From NCBI RefSeq assembly GCF_900609065.1, contig NZ_UXAU01000008.1, forward strand, positions 1-64,000: a DNA stretch of 64,000 bases, read 5' to 3'. How positions within the stretch are numbered: position 1 is the first letter of the stretch; every line of letters starts with the position of its first letter. This DNA is from Arthrobacter ulcerisalmonis (GTDB lineage: Bacteria > Actinomycetota > Actinomycetes > Actinomycetales > Micrococcaceae). The notes below the pieces were generated by a model, which did no database searches, had not been told where the DNA came from, and saw only the letters and a program-made list of their open reading frames with translations. This document shows positions 49,621 to 57,133 of this stretch, in pieces. A program made the translations under genes and the position numbers.

Positions 49621-49737
49621 GTGAAGAAGTTGCTGATCTTGGCAGCCGCGATCGCAGGCATCCTGTTCTATCGAAAAGCGCAGGAATCCGAAGCCCGCAA
49701 GACAGTCTGGAGCCAGTCGACCGACACGGTCAGCTAG
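49621..49737 (+). CDS. DLW-39 family small protein
   Basis: 38 residues starting from a GTG with KKLLILAAAIAGILFYRKA, a single hydrophobic N-terminal segment, then a polar tail with KTVWSQSTDTVS. It matches the DLW-39 family, annotated next to tRNA-Ile after gyrA in many actinobacteria; the family's DLW triad reads TVW here. Function unknown. A GGGGAG ribosome site lies 3-9 nt upstream. Confidence 0.8.
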   Translation: MKKLLILAAAIAGILFYRKAQESEARKTVWSQSTDTVS

Positions 49738-49806
49738 CAACAGCCCACGAATGGCTGGTGAATAACCAGTGTTTTTATAGGGTATGATTGACGGGTTGCT
49801 TCTTAT

Positions 49807-49882
49807 GGGGGCATGGCGCAATTGGTAGCGCACCTGCTTTGCAAGCAGGGGGTTCGGGGTTCGAGTCCCCGTGCCTCCACCA
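49807..49882 (+). tRNA. tRNA-Ala (TGC)
   Basis: Acceptor GGGGGCA pairs with TGCCTCC, the T-loop GGTTCGAGTCC is normal, the anticodon TGC is at 49840-49842, and CCA is encoded (49880-49882). A TATGAT -10 box is at 49783-49788. Confidence 0.97.
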
Positions 49883-49887
49883 TAAGT

Positions 49888-49928
49888 AAAGTCCCGGTCA
49901 GCGAACAGCTGGCCGGGACTTTTGTTTT
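49888..49928 (+). terminator. Intrinsic terminator after tRNA-Ala
   Basis: A 15-bp stem (AAAGTCCCGGTCAGC and its near-complement, two mismatches or wobbles) with a 5-nt loop, followed by TTTGTTTT. Confidence 0.85.
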
Positions 49929-49988
49929 CCGGAGAAAACCCCTGGCTGGCGTGTGCCCGCCGATGCTGGCCAGCAACCCGGGGCGGAA

Positions 49989-49994
49989 TACAGT
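49989..49994 (+). promoter_or_regulatory. -10 box, probable leaderless promoter of the EamA transporter gene
   Basis: TACAGT ends 6 nt before the GTG at 50001. Confidence 0.5.
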
Positions 49995-50000
49995 GGTGCA

Positions 50001-50924
50001 GTGACTTTTCTTATTGCCGCGTTGGGTGTCTTGGGTGTGGCCTCCTCCGGCCCGCTCATTGCCGCCACCCTGGGGGCAACATCCGTCAGCGCGCTGGCAA
50101 TTGCCTTCTGGCGGAACGCTCTGGGCGCCGTAGTCATGGCCGCGCCAGCCCTCATCCGCGAACCGCGGCGGTTTGGCCAGATCACCAAAGCCGAGTTTCG
50201 CTGGTGCCTGATTGCCGCCGTCGCCCTGGCCCTGCACTTTGCTTGTTTCATTACCTCCCTGCAGCTGACGTCAGTGGCAGCAGCAACGGCCCTGGTGTGC
50301 CTGCAGTCGGCCTGGATTGCGGTCTTCCAGATGCTCCGCGGCACCCGACACCGCTGGCAGGTCTTGTCGGGTTTGGGTATCGCGTTGGTTGGCGTAGCAG
50401 CAATTACCGGCTTGGACATGGGCAGCTCGGATCAAGCGCTGATGGGCGACGCTCTGGCGGTGGCTGGCGGGGCTTTGGCGGGAATCTATACAATCGCTGG
50501 TGGCAAAGCGCGGCAGAGCTTGAGCATCGGCAGCTACACCACCCTCTGCTACGGCATGTGTGCGGCTCTGGTGGCCGTTCTGGCGCTCAGCACCGCGACG
50601 CCTCTGTCAGGGTTTGAAGGGGCCGGCTGGTTGGGCATTGTGGCGATCACCGTGTGTGCCCAACTGGTAGGCCACACAGCCTTCAACCATCTGCTGGCCA
50701 CCATGAGCCCACTCCTGGTCTCCATGATCATCCTGCTGGAAATTCCAGGCGCAGCAGTCCTGGCTGCTATTTTCCTCAACGAAGTGCTGCCCACTGGAAC
50801 CTATGCTGGCTTGGCGTTGATTATGTGCGGACTGGCGGTTGTGGTGGCCGGGCAGAAATCGCAGCGCAAAGAAGGCCGCAACAGGTCAACGGGCGAGCCA
50901 CTAGCCGAGCTCGGTGCGGATTGA
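50001..50924 (+). CDS. EamA/DMT family transporter
   Basis: 307 residues from the GTG at 50001 with ten hydrophobic segments in two halves, the duplicated EamA pattern. The second half ends with LIMCGLAVVVAGQK. DMT proteins export amino acids, sugars or metabolites; the substrate cannot be read. An in-frame upstream ATG (49953) would run into the terminator of tRNA-Ala, so the GTG is preferred. Confidence 0.88.
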   Translation: MTFLIAALGVLGVASSGPLIAATLGATSVSALAIAFWRNALGAVVMAAPALIREPRRFGQITKAEFRWCLIAAVALALHFACFITSLQLTSVAAATALVCLQSAWIAVFQMLRGTRHRWQVLSGLGIALVGVAAITGLDMGSSDQALMGDALAVAGGALAGIYTIAGGKARQSLSIGSYTTLCYGMCAALVAVLALSTATPLSGFEGAGWLGIVAITVCAQLVGHTAFNHLLATMSPLLVSMIILLEIPGAAVLAAIFLNEVLPTGTYAGLALIMCGLAVVVAGQKSQRKEGRNRSTGEPLAELGAD

Positions 50925-51800
50925 CTACTGCCCACCCCGGCGGACCGGTTGGGCGGTATTGACGGTGTGAATGGCCCGGAGAATCTTCGCCGGGAAGTAG
51001 ACGGAGAAGAACACCACCATGGGCGCCTTCAGCGCCATCTTGCGCACATTGTGGGCCTTGTACGTTCGGTCGAACCGGGTGACGTAGTACCTGTAGTCGC
51101 GTGGTGAGTCCTCAAGCCGCCGAGCAGACATCCCAGAAACCATTTCCGGCCAGTACTGGATCTTCAGGTCATGATCGGCCAAGTGGAGTGAAAGGTCGAT
51201 GTCCTCATGCATCTCATCACGCTCATCACGGCAGGTCTCGGTCCGAATAATTTGCCAGGCGGAGGCTCGCAGGGCCATGTTGGAGCCGAAAAGAAAGTGA
51301 TATTGCTGTTTTCCCAGCTTCAGCATGAGCTGGCGCATCTTGTCGTCGGCTTTCAGACCGAATCGGCGCATGGGCATGTCGTAGTAGACCACTGGACCGG
51401 TAGCGGCTTGGACCGAACGGTCCTCGAAGGCCCGCTGAACCTGCTCCACCCAATCCGGCTCGATGACCGAGTCTGCGTCGATCCTGCCGAGGACGTCACC
51501 GGTGGCGTGGTCCAAGCCAAAATTTCGAGTGGGAATGAGGCCTTGGTCCAGCTCTTGGCGGAGCAGGATGATGGGGCTTTCGGCGTATTCGCGCTGCATC
51601 TGTTGGACCATGGCGGCGGTCCGGTCTGTGGAGAGGTTATCCACCACAATAATTTCGTGGGCAGGCACCGACTGGTAGATAGCGGCCACCAGGCACTGCC
51701 TGATGACGCTTTCCTCGTTGTAGGCCGGGATGACGATGGAAACACGGGGCAGCACGGCTGCGTCGTTCAAGGCATCCCCAGAGGATTGATCGGCTGACAT
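50925..51800 (-). CDS. GT2 family glycosyltransferase
   Basis: About 291 residues from the ATG at 51800. The GT-A fold starts RVSIVIPAYNEESVIRQCL, has the DRTAAMVQQM-type donor region and a DADSVIEPDWV metal-binding motif (Asp-Ala-Asp). It lacks a clear transmembrane segment apart from a hydrophobic stretch near the C-terminus. It probably uses a nucleotide sugar; acceptor unknown. It converges with the EamA gene. Start chosen by the TAGATT -10 box 8 nt upstream. Confidence 0.9.
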   Translation of the reverse strand: MSADQSSGDALNDAAVLPRVSIVIPAYNEESVIRQCLVAAIYQSVPAHEIIVVDNLSTDRTAAMVQQMQREYAESPIILLRQELDQGLIPTRNFGLDHATGDVLGRIDADSVIEPDWVEQVQRAFEDRSVQAATGPVVYYDMPMRRFGLKADDKMRQLMLKLGKQQYHFLFGSNMALRASAWQIIRTETCRDERDEMHEDIDLSLHLADHDLKIQYWPEMVSGMSARRLEDSPRDYRYYVTRFDRTYKAHNVRKMALKAPMVVFFSVYFPAKILRAIHTVNTAQPVRRGGQ

Positions 51801-51808
51801 CAGGATCA

Positions 51809-51814
51809 AATCTA
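51809..51814 (-). promoter_or_regulatory. -10 box, near-leaderless promoter of the GT2 gene
   Basis: TAGATT on the minus strand ends 8 nt before the ATG at 51800. Confidence 0.4.
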
Positions 51815-51863
51815 GCACCGTTCGGTCAAGCCACCGGGAGGTTGGAACTCACCTGTAGACGCA

Positions 51864-51895
51864 GGAAAGGTCCCGTCCGAAGACGGGACCTTTCC
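51864..51895 (-). terminator. Intrinsic terminator after the 11-residue-repeat protein gene
   Basis: A perfect 14-bp stem (GGAAAGGTCCCGTC) with a stable TTCG tetraloop on the minus strand. Its A/T ends let it work in both directions. Confidence 0.8.
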
Positions 51896-51910
51896 TTCAA
51901 GCGTCAGTAT

Positions 51911-52963
51911 TTAGTGGTTTCCCTTGTCAGCGTTGCCGATGTTGGCAGCAATGTTCTTGGTAGCCGTCTTGGCGTCCGTTGCGACCTTAGCTGCGTGGTC
52001 TGCAGCATCTTCTGCAACATGCTTGGCCTTCTCGGCACCGTCAGCAAGGGCATCCTTGGCGTCCTCGACTACGTTGGCCACCTTGCCCTTGAGGTCGTCA
52101 GCTTTGTCAGCTGCGTCATCAGCAACCTTGGCTGCCTTGTCCTGTACGTCGCTGGCAACGTCTGCTGCCTTGTCCTTGGCATCCGCAGCGGCGTCGCCAG
52201 CCTTCTCGGCGGCGTCAGCAGCGGACTCCTTGACATCGTTGACGGTGGTGGCCGGCACCGGTGCTGGAGTGGGCTTAACGGGTGAGGGGGTCTTCCACGG
52301 GTCCTCGACCGGCTTGGAAGCCTTCCATGCGGCAACACCAGCAGCAACAGCTGCGGCAATGATGCCGAAGACCAGCCAACCGCGCTTCTTCGGCTTGGGC
52401 TTGGCGATCTCGATGCCCACAGCCTTGCCAGCGTCCGACGCTACGGAACGGATCTGGTGCCCGGCGGCCTGTGCCTGGTCCTGCAAGGAGTGCACAATGC
52501 CGGCGTCGCCAAGCTTCTGTGCCACCTTGTCCACGCGGGCCGGGGCGCTCTCCAAGGTGCGGTGGACGGCCTCCGACGCGCTGCCAATCTGGTCAGAAAG
52601 GCGCGGCAGGTAGTCGCCAACAACTCGGTCCCGCGCGTTCAGCACGGCGGGGCCGGCCTTGTCGAGGGCGTCGTGCAGGCGAGGAGATGCGTTGTCCACG
52701 GCGTCGCTGATCCGCGGCGCCAACTGCGACAGGCCATCCTGAATGCGCGGCGTTACTTTTTCGACGCCGTCGGCCAAGCTGTGGGCAGCAGTCTTGAGGC
52801 CCTCCTGGATCTTGGGCGAAGCAGAATCAAGGCCGTGCTGGAGGCGGGGTACCGCCCAGTCAACAGCCGCTTCCACTCGGGGGGTGGCCCACTCGCGGGC
52901 GTTCTCAACTGCGTTGGTGACTGAGTGCTCGAGGTCACGAGCAATACGGTCTGACTTCTTCAC
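51911..52963 (-). CDS. Membrane protein with two 11-residue-repeat domains (LEA/apolipoprotein-like)
   Basis: A 350-residue protein of unknown function. Residues about 26-112 form seven to eight tandem 11-residue units with a proline at 28, 39, 50, 72, 83, 94 and 105 (position 61 is His), each reading like x-Pro-Arg-hydrophobic. Basic KPKPKKR precedes a transmembrane helix at about 196-213, then a Pro-rich stretch and an Ala/Lys/Asp-rich region (about 243-340) that resembles late-embryogenesis (group 3) or apolipoprotein 11-mers. By the positive-inside rule the N-part is cytosolic and the C-part outside. Amphipathic helices lying on a membrane or coating cell-wall polymers are possible. I do not recognise a named family. 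Confidence 0.7.
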   Translation of the reverse strand: MKKSDRIARDLEHSVTNAVENAREWATPRVEAAVDWAVPRLQHGLDSASPKIQEGLKTAAHSLADGVEKVTPRIQDGLSQLAPRISDAVDNASPRLHDALDKAGPAVLNARDRVVGDYLPRLSDQIGSASEAVHRTLESAPARVDKVAQKLGDAGIVHSLQDQAQAAGHQIRSVASDAGKAVGIEIAKPKPKKRGWLVFGIIAAAVAAGVAAWKASKPVEDPWKTPSPVKPTPAPVPATTVNDVKESAADAAEKAGDAAADAKDKAADVASDVQDKAAKVADDAADKADDLKGKVANVVEDAKDALADGAEKAKHVAEDAADHAAKVATDAKTATKNIAANIGNADKGNH

Positions 52964-53105
52964 AACTACCTCCCGATTAATGTGACAGTTCTGTCGCTAG
53001 CCTACGTGGCTTGCTCGTCACCGGCTATTCACTTCGCTGATTTGGCGCAGATTTCACCCAGCGCGGAACTGCTGTCACGTCCAGTTTGGGCCGAGGTTGG
53101 CGTGG

Positions 53106-53111
53106 GATAAT
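53106..53111 (+). promoter_or_regulatory. -10 box, probable leaderless promoter of ppiA
   Basis: GATAAT ends 6 nt before the ATG at 53118. Confidence 0.5.
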
Positions 53112-53117
53112 AGGGCC

Positions 53118-53663
53118 ATGACTGCCATCGCAACCGCAAAAGCAACCATCCACACGAGCCTCGGCGACATCGTCGTCAACCTCTTCGGCAACCACGCGCC
53201 CAAGACGGTCAAGAATTTCGTCGGCCTCGCCACCGGCGAGCAGGACTGGACCCACCCCGAATCCGGCGAAGCCAAGACCGGGACCCCGTTGTACGACGGA
53301 ACCATCTTCCACCGGATCATCAAGGACTTCATGATCCAGGCCGGCGATCCCCTGGGCCGCGGCACCGGTGGCCCTGGCTACCGTTTTGACGACGAAATCC
53401 ACCCCGAGCTCAGCTTCAACGCTCCCTACAAGCTGGCCATGGCCAACGCTGGCATGCAGGGTGGCAAGGGCACCAATGGTTCGCAGTTCTTCATCACCAC
53501 CATTCCCACCGACTGGCTCCAGGGCAAGCACAGCATCTTCGGCGAGGTCGCTGATGACGCGTCCAAGAAGGTCGTAGACGCCATTGAAGGTGTCCGCACC
53601 GGGATGGGCGACCGTCCGGTTGAAGACGTCACCATCAACAGCATCGATATCGAAAACCTCTAA
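53118..53663 (+). CDS. ppiA: Peptidyl-prolyl cis-trans isomerase (cyclophilin)
   Basis: 181 residues from the ATG at 53118. Cyclophilin signature IFHRIIKDFMIQAGDP with the catalytic Arg, and GTNGSQFFIT. It catalyses proline isomerisation in the cytoplasm (no signal peptide). Same position as in mycobacteria (after gyrA and tRNAs). Rhomboid follows 8 bp downstream, probably co-transcribed. Confidence 0.96.
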   Translation: MTAIATAKATIHTSLGDIVVNLFGNHAPKTVKNFVGLATGEQDWTHPESGEAKTGTPLYDGTIFHRIIKDFMIQAGDPLGRGTGGPGYRFDDEIHPELSFNAPYKLAMANAGMQGGKGTNGSQFFITTIPTDWLQGKHSIFGEVADDASKKVVDAIEGVRTGMGDRPVEDVTINSIDIENL

Positions 53664-53671
53664 CCGTCCCG

Positions 53672-54550
53672 ATGAGTTACGGAATTCCGGCGGCTGAGCC
53701 GTCCGCCCAGGTCCCGGTGTGCCCGCGGCACCCAGATCGGCCCTCCTATGTCAGCTGCCAGCGCTGCGGGCGGCCCGCTTGTCCCGAGTGCCAGCGGGCG
53801 GCCGCCGTCGGATTCCAATGCGTTGACTGTGTCAACGAAACAAAACGTTCGACGCCGGCCGTCAGGTCGGTCTATGGCGGCGCGGTAGCCGCCGGTAAGC
53901 CGTTGGCGACGTTCAGTATCATCGCCGCCTGCGCCCTTCTGTATGTTCTGCAATGGGTGGTGCCTAATGACGCCGTCTATCAGACCTTGGGCTACTCCAA
54001 TATCTACGCGCAGCCTCAACTAGGCCTCTTCGAACCGTGGCGAATGCTCACCTCGGCCTTCCTGCATTCCCAGGGATTCATCCTGCACATTGTGCTCAAC
54101 ATGTACATGCTCTGGATCTTTGGCCAGGCGCTGGAGCCGCTGCTCGGCAGGATCCGCTTCTTGGCCGTGTACCTGCTGTCTGCCCTCGGCGGGTCGGTGG
54201 GCTATCTCCTCCTGACGCCGCTGTATGTTCCGGGCCAGCCGATCTACGGCGTGGTGGGAGCTTCCGGGGCGATCTTCGGATTGTTCGGGGCCATGTTGCT
54301 GGTGCAGCGCCAGCGCGGCGGGGATACCCGCCAACTCTGGATCCTCATTGCCATCAACGGTGCCATTGGCTTCCTGGTCCCCCAGATCGCCTGGCAGGCG
54401 CACCTGGGTGGCCTGGTCACCGGGGCGTTGGCGGCAGCCGTCATCGCGTACGCGCCCCGTGGGCCCCGGCGGGAACTGGTCCAGGCTGCTGGCCTGGTAG
54501 GAGTCCTGATTCTCCTAGTCGTTGCCACTACTGTCCGGGTTTCCATCTAG
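53672..54550 (+). CDS. Rhomboid family intramembrane serine protease with zinc-binding N-terminus
   Basis: 292 residues. The N-terminus has Cys17, His20, Cys29, Cys32, Cys37, Cys40, Cys50 and Cys53, a B-box-like pattern able to bind two zinc ions. About six to seven transmembrane helices follow, with the catalytic Ser in VVGASGAIFGLFG and the catalytic His in WQAHLGGLV. Substrates are unknown. Terminator at 54569-54604. Confidence 0.92.
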   Translation: MSYGIPAAEPSAQVPVCPRHPDRPSYVSCQRCGRPACPECQRAAAVGFQCVDCVNETKRSTPAVRSVYGGAVAAGKPLATFSIIAACALLYVLQWVVPNDAVYQTLGYSNIYAQPQLGLFEPWRMLTSAFLHSQGFILHIVLNMYMLWIFGQALEPLLGRIRFLAVYLLSALGGSVGYLLLTPLYVPGQPIYGVVGASGAIFGLFGAMLLVQRQRGGDTRQLWILIAINGAIGFLVPQIAWQAHLGGLVTGALAAAVIAYAPRGPRRELVQAAGLVGVLILLVVATTVRVSI

Positions 54551-54568
54551 CTACCCACACATCCAGGA

Positions 54569-54604
54569 AGGCCTGCATCGCTGAACGCGGTGCGGGCCTT
54601 TTTG
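54569..54604 (+). terminator. Intrinsic terminator after the rhomboid gene
   Basis: A 13-bp stem (AGGCCTGCATCGC paired with GCGGTGCGGGCCT, two wobbles) followed by TTTTTG. It ends exactly where the first DnaA box begins. Confidence 0.8.
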
Positions 54605-55270
54605 TTATCCACAGACTTTATCCACAATGTTGGTAACTTACATGGGTGTAGTTCACAGCGCCTTGTCCCTGGCGATGCCTAGTTCCCGGGCTTTAGTTAC
54701 TGGCGCGTAGCCGATTGTCCACAACTGTGGATAAGGCGTGGGGATTGCAGTGTGTGTAAGTGGATAAGGCAGGAGCAAAGACTCGATTGTGTGGAAATCG
54801 CGGTCTGATTCGGGTGGAGGGTGCGGTGTTACTAGGGTTCTTACTGCATTTTCAACAGGCTTGTGCACAGTGTTAATAAGTAACAACCGTGTAGTTAGTA
54901 GTCATGAATGGCTCGGATTCGCTGCCACACCGGGGATTGAATGCCACCCAGCGTCGCCGTTATCCCCATCTGTGGATAACGTGTGGGTATCAGGATGTGT
55001 GTATGTGGATAAGTTTGGCTTCCCTGAGCCGTTCAGCAGCCTGCTCGCTCGGGTTTGCCGACGCACCTTGGGAGGACGGGTGTCAGTCCCCTGCTGCTAA
55101 CGAAGCATCTCTTCAGCCGGAACGCGGATGCGCTGGTGCAAAGTTATCCACAGTTGAATCCACAGTGTTAATATCTCCCCTGGTGGGTGGGCGGGGACAC
55201 GATCTTGTCGCCAAAGGAACCTCAACCATGCATCGGCGCAGGTGGACGGAGTTTTCAACAGTGTGGATAA
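54605..55270. other. Dense DnaA-box array in a gene-free tract
   Basis: Seven exact TTATCCACA boxes: 54605, 54618 (both plus), 54726, 54971, 55004 (minus), 55144 (plus), 55262 (minus). Weaker ones: TTGTCCACA 54715, TTATCCACT (minus) 54759, TTATCCCCA 54960, GAATCCACA 55156. The 54960/54971 pair is a head-to-head arrangement. AT-rich stretches at 54826-54905 and 55140-55175 share CACAGTGTTAAT. No gene with homology occurs between 54551 and 55354; a frame at 54904-55296 lacks family likeness and runs across boxes. A titration site or second origin-like locus are both possible. Confidence 0.85.
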
Positions 55271-55354
55271 CTTTGCCAACAGCTGGGGAAAACTGAAGGC
55301 GCCTTGCGTGAGAGCGGCAGGAACCGGCCGCGGACGGAGAAGAGCCGACAGCGG

Positions 55355-55960
55355 CTAGTCGGCCCAGATCCCGGACGATCCGCGGCGGTGACTGGCCAGT
55401 AGATGGGTATCCACCATGCCAATGGCTTCCATGAGGGCAAACATGGTGGTGGGTCCTACGAAAGCGAAGCCTTTGCGCCGCAGCGCCTTGGAGAGTTCAA
55501 CCGACTCAGCGGATTGGGTGGGAATGTCACTGTGGACCACAGGACGAGGAGTAATTTCCGGTTTGAAGCCCCAGACAAAGTCCACCAGACCGCCCTCCGC
55601 ACGGAGCGCCAAGGTCGCCTGGGCGTTGCGGATGGTGGCATTGATCTTCAAACGATTCCGGACAATGCCGGCGTCCAGCATGAGCCGGTCCGCGTCTGCT
55701 GCCGAGAACTGCGCCACCGCGTCCGGATCGAAGTCCGCAAAGGCGGCGCGAAAAGCTGGTCGCTTCTTCAGGATGGTGGCCCAGGAAAGTCCGGCCTGGA
55801 ACCCCTCTAAGCAGATCCGCTCGTAGAGGCCCTGCTCATCGGTGACGGGCAGCCCCCACTCCTGGTCGTAGTACTGCTGTAGGAGTGGCGATGATGCGGC
55901 CCAGAGCGGCCTGGTGAGTCCGTCGGAGCCAGTCACCAGGTCGGCATGATCAACAGCCAT
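55355..55960 (-). CDS. DNA-3-methyladenine glycosylase I (Tag family)
   Basis: 201 residues. The family core is clear: YYDQEWGLP, LEGFQAGLSWATILKKR with the catalytic Glu, DAGIVRNRLKI and FVGPTTMFALMEAIG. It removes 3-methyladenine from DNA. Compared with E. coli Tag (Cys4, His17, His175, Cys179) three of four zinc ligands appear changed: Pro-Leu at the first site, Tyr in YYDQEWG, and Ser instead of Cys at the last; the C-terminal His is kept. It may fold without zinc. Downstream tract is the DnaA-box array. Confidence 0.9.
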   Translation of the reverse strand: MAVDHADLVTGSDGLTRPLWAASSPLLQQYYDQEWGLPVTDEQGLYERICLEGFQAGLSWATILKKRPAFRAAFADFDPDAVAQFSAADADRLMLDAGIVRNRLKINATIRNAQATLALRAEGGLVDFVWGFKPEITPRPVVHSDIPTQSAESVELSKALRRKGFAFVGPTTMFALMEAIGMVDTHLLASHRRGSSGIWAD

Positions 55961-56020
55961 GTTGTGTCCTCGCCGGAGGTGGGCCCAGCTGCACCAATGG
56001 GCGCAGTGGTTGGCGTGCTG

Positions 56021-56272
56021 CTAGGAGCGCCAGCGGGTGGTCATGAGGAAGCCGACGATCGCAATGCCGAAGCCGGCAACGATGTTCCAGGATCCCCATG
56101 CCTGCACGGGCAGCCGGCCTTCACTGATGTAGAAGGTGATGATCCAGAAGAGGCCGATGATCATGAGACCGAACATCACCGGTTTGAACCACACCGCGTT
56201 CGGCTTGTATGCCTGGGATCCTGCTGACGGTGGAGTGCTGACAGACTTCTTGCGCGGTTTCGACTCGGGCAC
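56021..56272 (-). CDS. crgA: Cell division protein CrgA
   Basis: 83 residues starting from a GTG behind CAGGAGAG, with a basic N-terminal tail and two transmembrane helices (VMFGLMIIGLFWIITFYIS and IVAGFGIAIVGFL). Size and position beside the pknB-rodA cluster match CrgA, which interacts with FtsZ and division septum proteins in Streptomyces and mycobacteria. Confidence 0.93.
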   Translation of the reverse strand: MPESKPRKKSVSTPPSAGSQAYKPNAVWFKPVMFGLMIIGLFWIITFYISEGRLPVQAWGSWNIVAGFGIAIVGFLMTTRWRS

Positions 56273-56477
56273 TGGCTCTCCTGCACGGGCTGGGTAGGGG
56301 TTCTAACCATCAATCCTAGCGGTAGTTCGTGGCGGTCCAGGGCAGCAATACCGCTCGGAATCAAGGCTGCGTTGGTGTTGATTGCTGCCACACTGGTATT
56401 CATGGAACAGGCACTATTTGCGAATAGTTCCGAATCCCCACCCGTCGCCGACACAATGATTGGTCCCAGAGCTAGCC

Positions 56478-57119
56478 ATGACCGCAACCAAAATTCTCGT
56501 GGTGGATAACTACGACAGCTTCGTCTACACACTGGTGGGCTACCTGCAGGAGCTTGGCGCCGAAACTACGGTGGTCCGGAACGACGATGTCACCCTCGCC
56601 GAGGCGATCGAGATGGCCAGCACCCGAGATGGTGTCCTGGTCTCACCTGGCCCGGGCAATCCGGCCGAAACGGGTGTCTGCATCGAGCTAATCAAGTGGT
56701 GCGGGGATAACCAGGTCCCGATGTTTGGCGTCTGCCTGGGCCACCAGGCCCTGGCCGAGGCGTACGGCGGAACCGTCACGCACGCGCCGGAACTGATGCA
56801 CGGCAAAACGTCATTGGTGGAACACAACGGCACCAGCGTTTTTGCCGGCCTGCCCTCACCCGTGACGGCGACCCGGTACCACTCGCTGGCGGCAGTGCGT
56901 GAGAGCATCCCGGATGTTCTGGAAGTGACTGCTCAGACGGCGTCTGGTGTCGTCATGGGCTTACAGCACCGCACGGCCCCGCTGAGCGGTGTTCAGTTCC
57001 ACCCCGAGTCCGTCCTGACCGAAGGCGGCTACCAGATGCTGGGCAACTGGCTCGAATCGCTGGGCATGACGGGTGCTGCCAGTCGCGCCGCCACGCTCAG
57101 CCCGTTGATCCAGCACTAG
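56478..57119 (+). CDS. pabA: Glutamine amidotransferase, PabA/TrpG type
   Basis: 213 residues from the ATG at 56478. Class I amidotransferase triad: Cys in FGVCLGHQALAE, His and Glu in VQFHPESV. DNYDSFVYTLVGYL opens the family. Such proteins give ammonia to chorismate for p-aminobenzoate (folate) or anthranilate (tryptophan). No partner enzyme is in the window, so the choice between PabA and TrpG is open; orthologues in this position are annotated trpG in mycobacteria. Confidence 0.88.
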   Translation: MTATKILVVDNYDSFVYTLVGYLQELGAETTVVRNDDVTLAEAIEMASTRDGVLVSPGPGNPAETGVCIELIKWCGDNQVPMFGVCLGHQALAEAYGGTVTHAPELMHGKTSLVEHNGTSVFAGLPSPVTATRYHSLAAVRESIPDVLEVTAQTASGVVMGLQHRTAPLSGVQFHPESVLTEGGYQMLGNWLESLGMTGAASRAATLSPLIQH

Positions 57120-57133
57120 CAGGCCCGCCGGCC

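Noticed and set aside
54904..55296. Open frame of 130 codons between rhomboid and tag
   Set aside because: No recognisable motif, no ribosome site, and its sequence is dictated by DnaA boxes (repeated Leu-Trp-Ile-Thr-type readings of GTGGATAAC).
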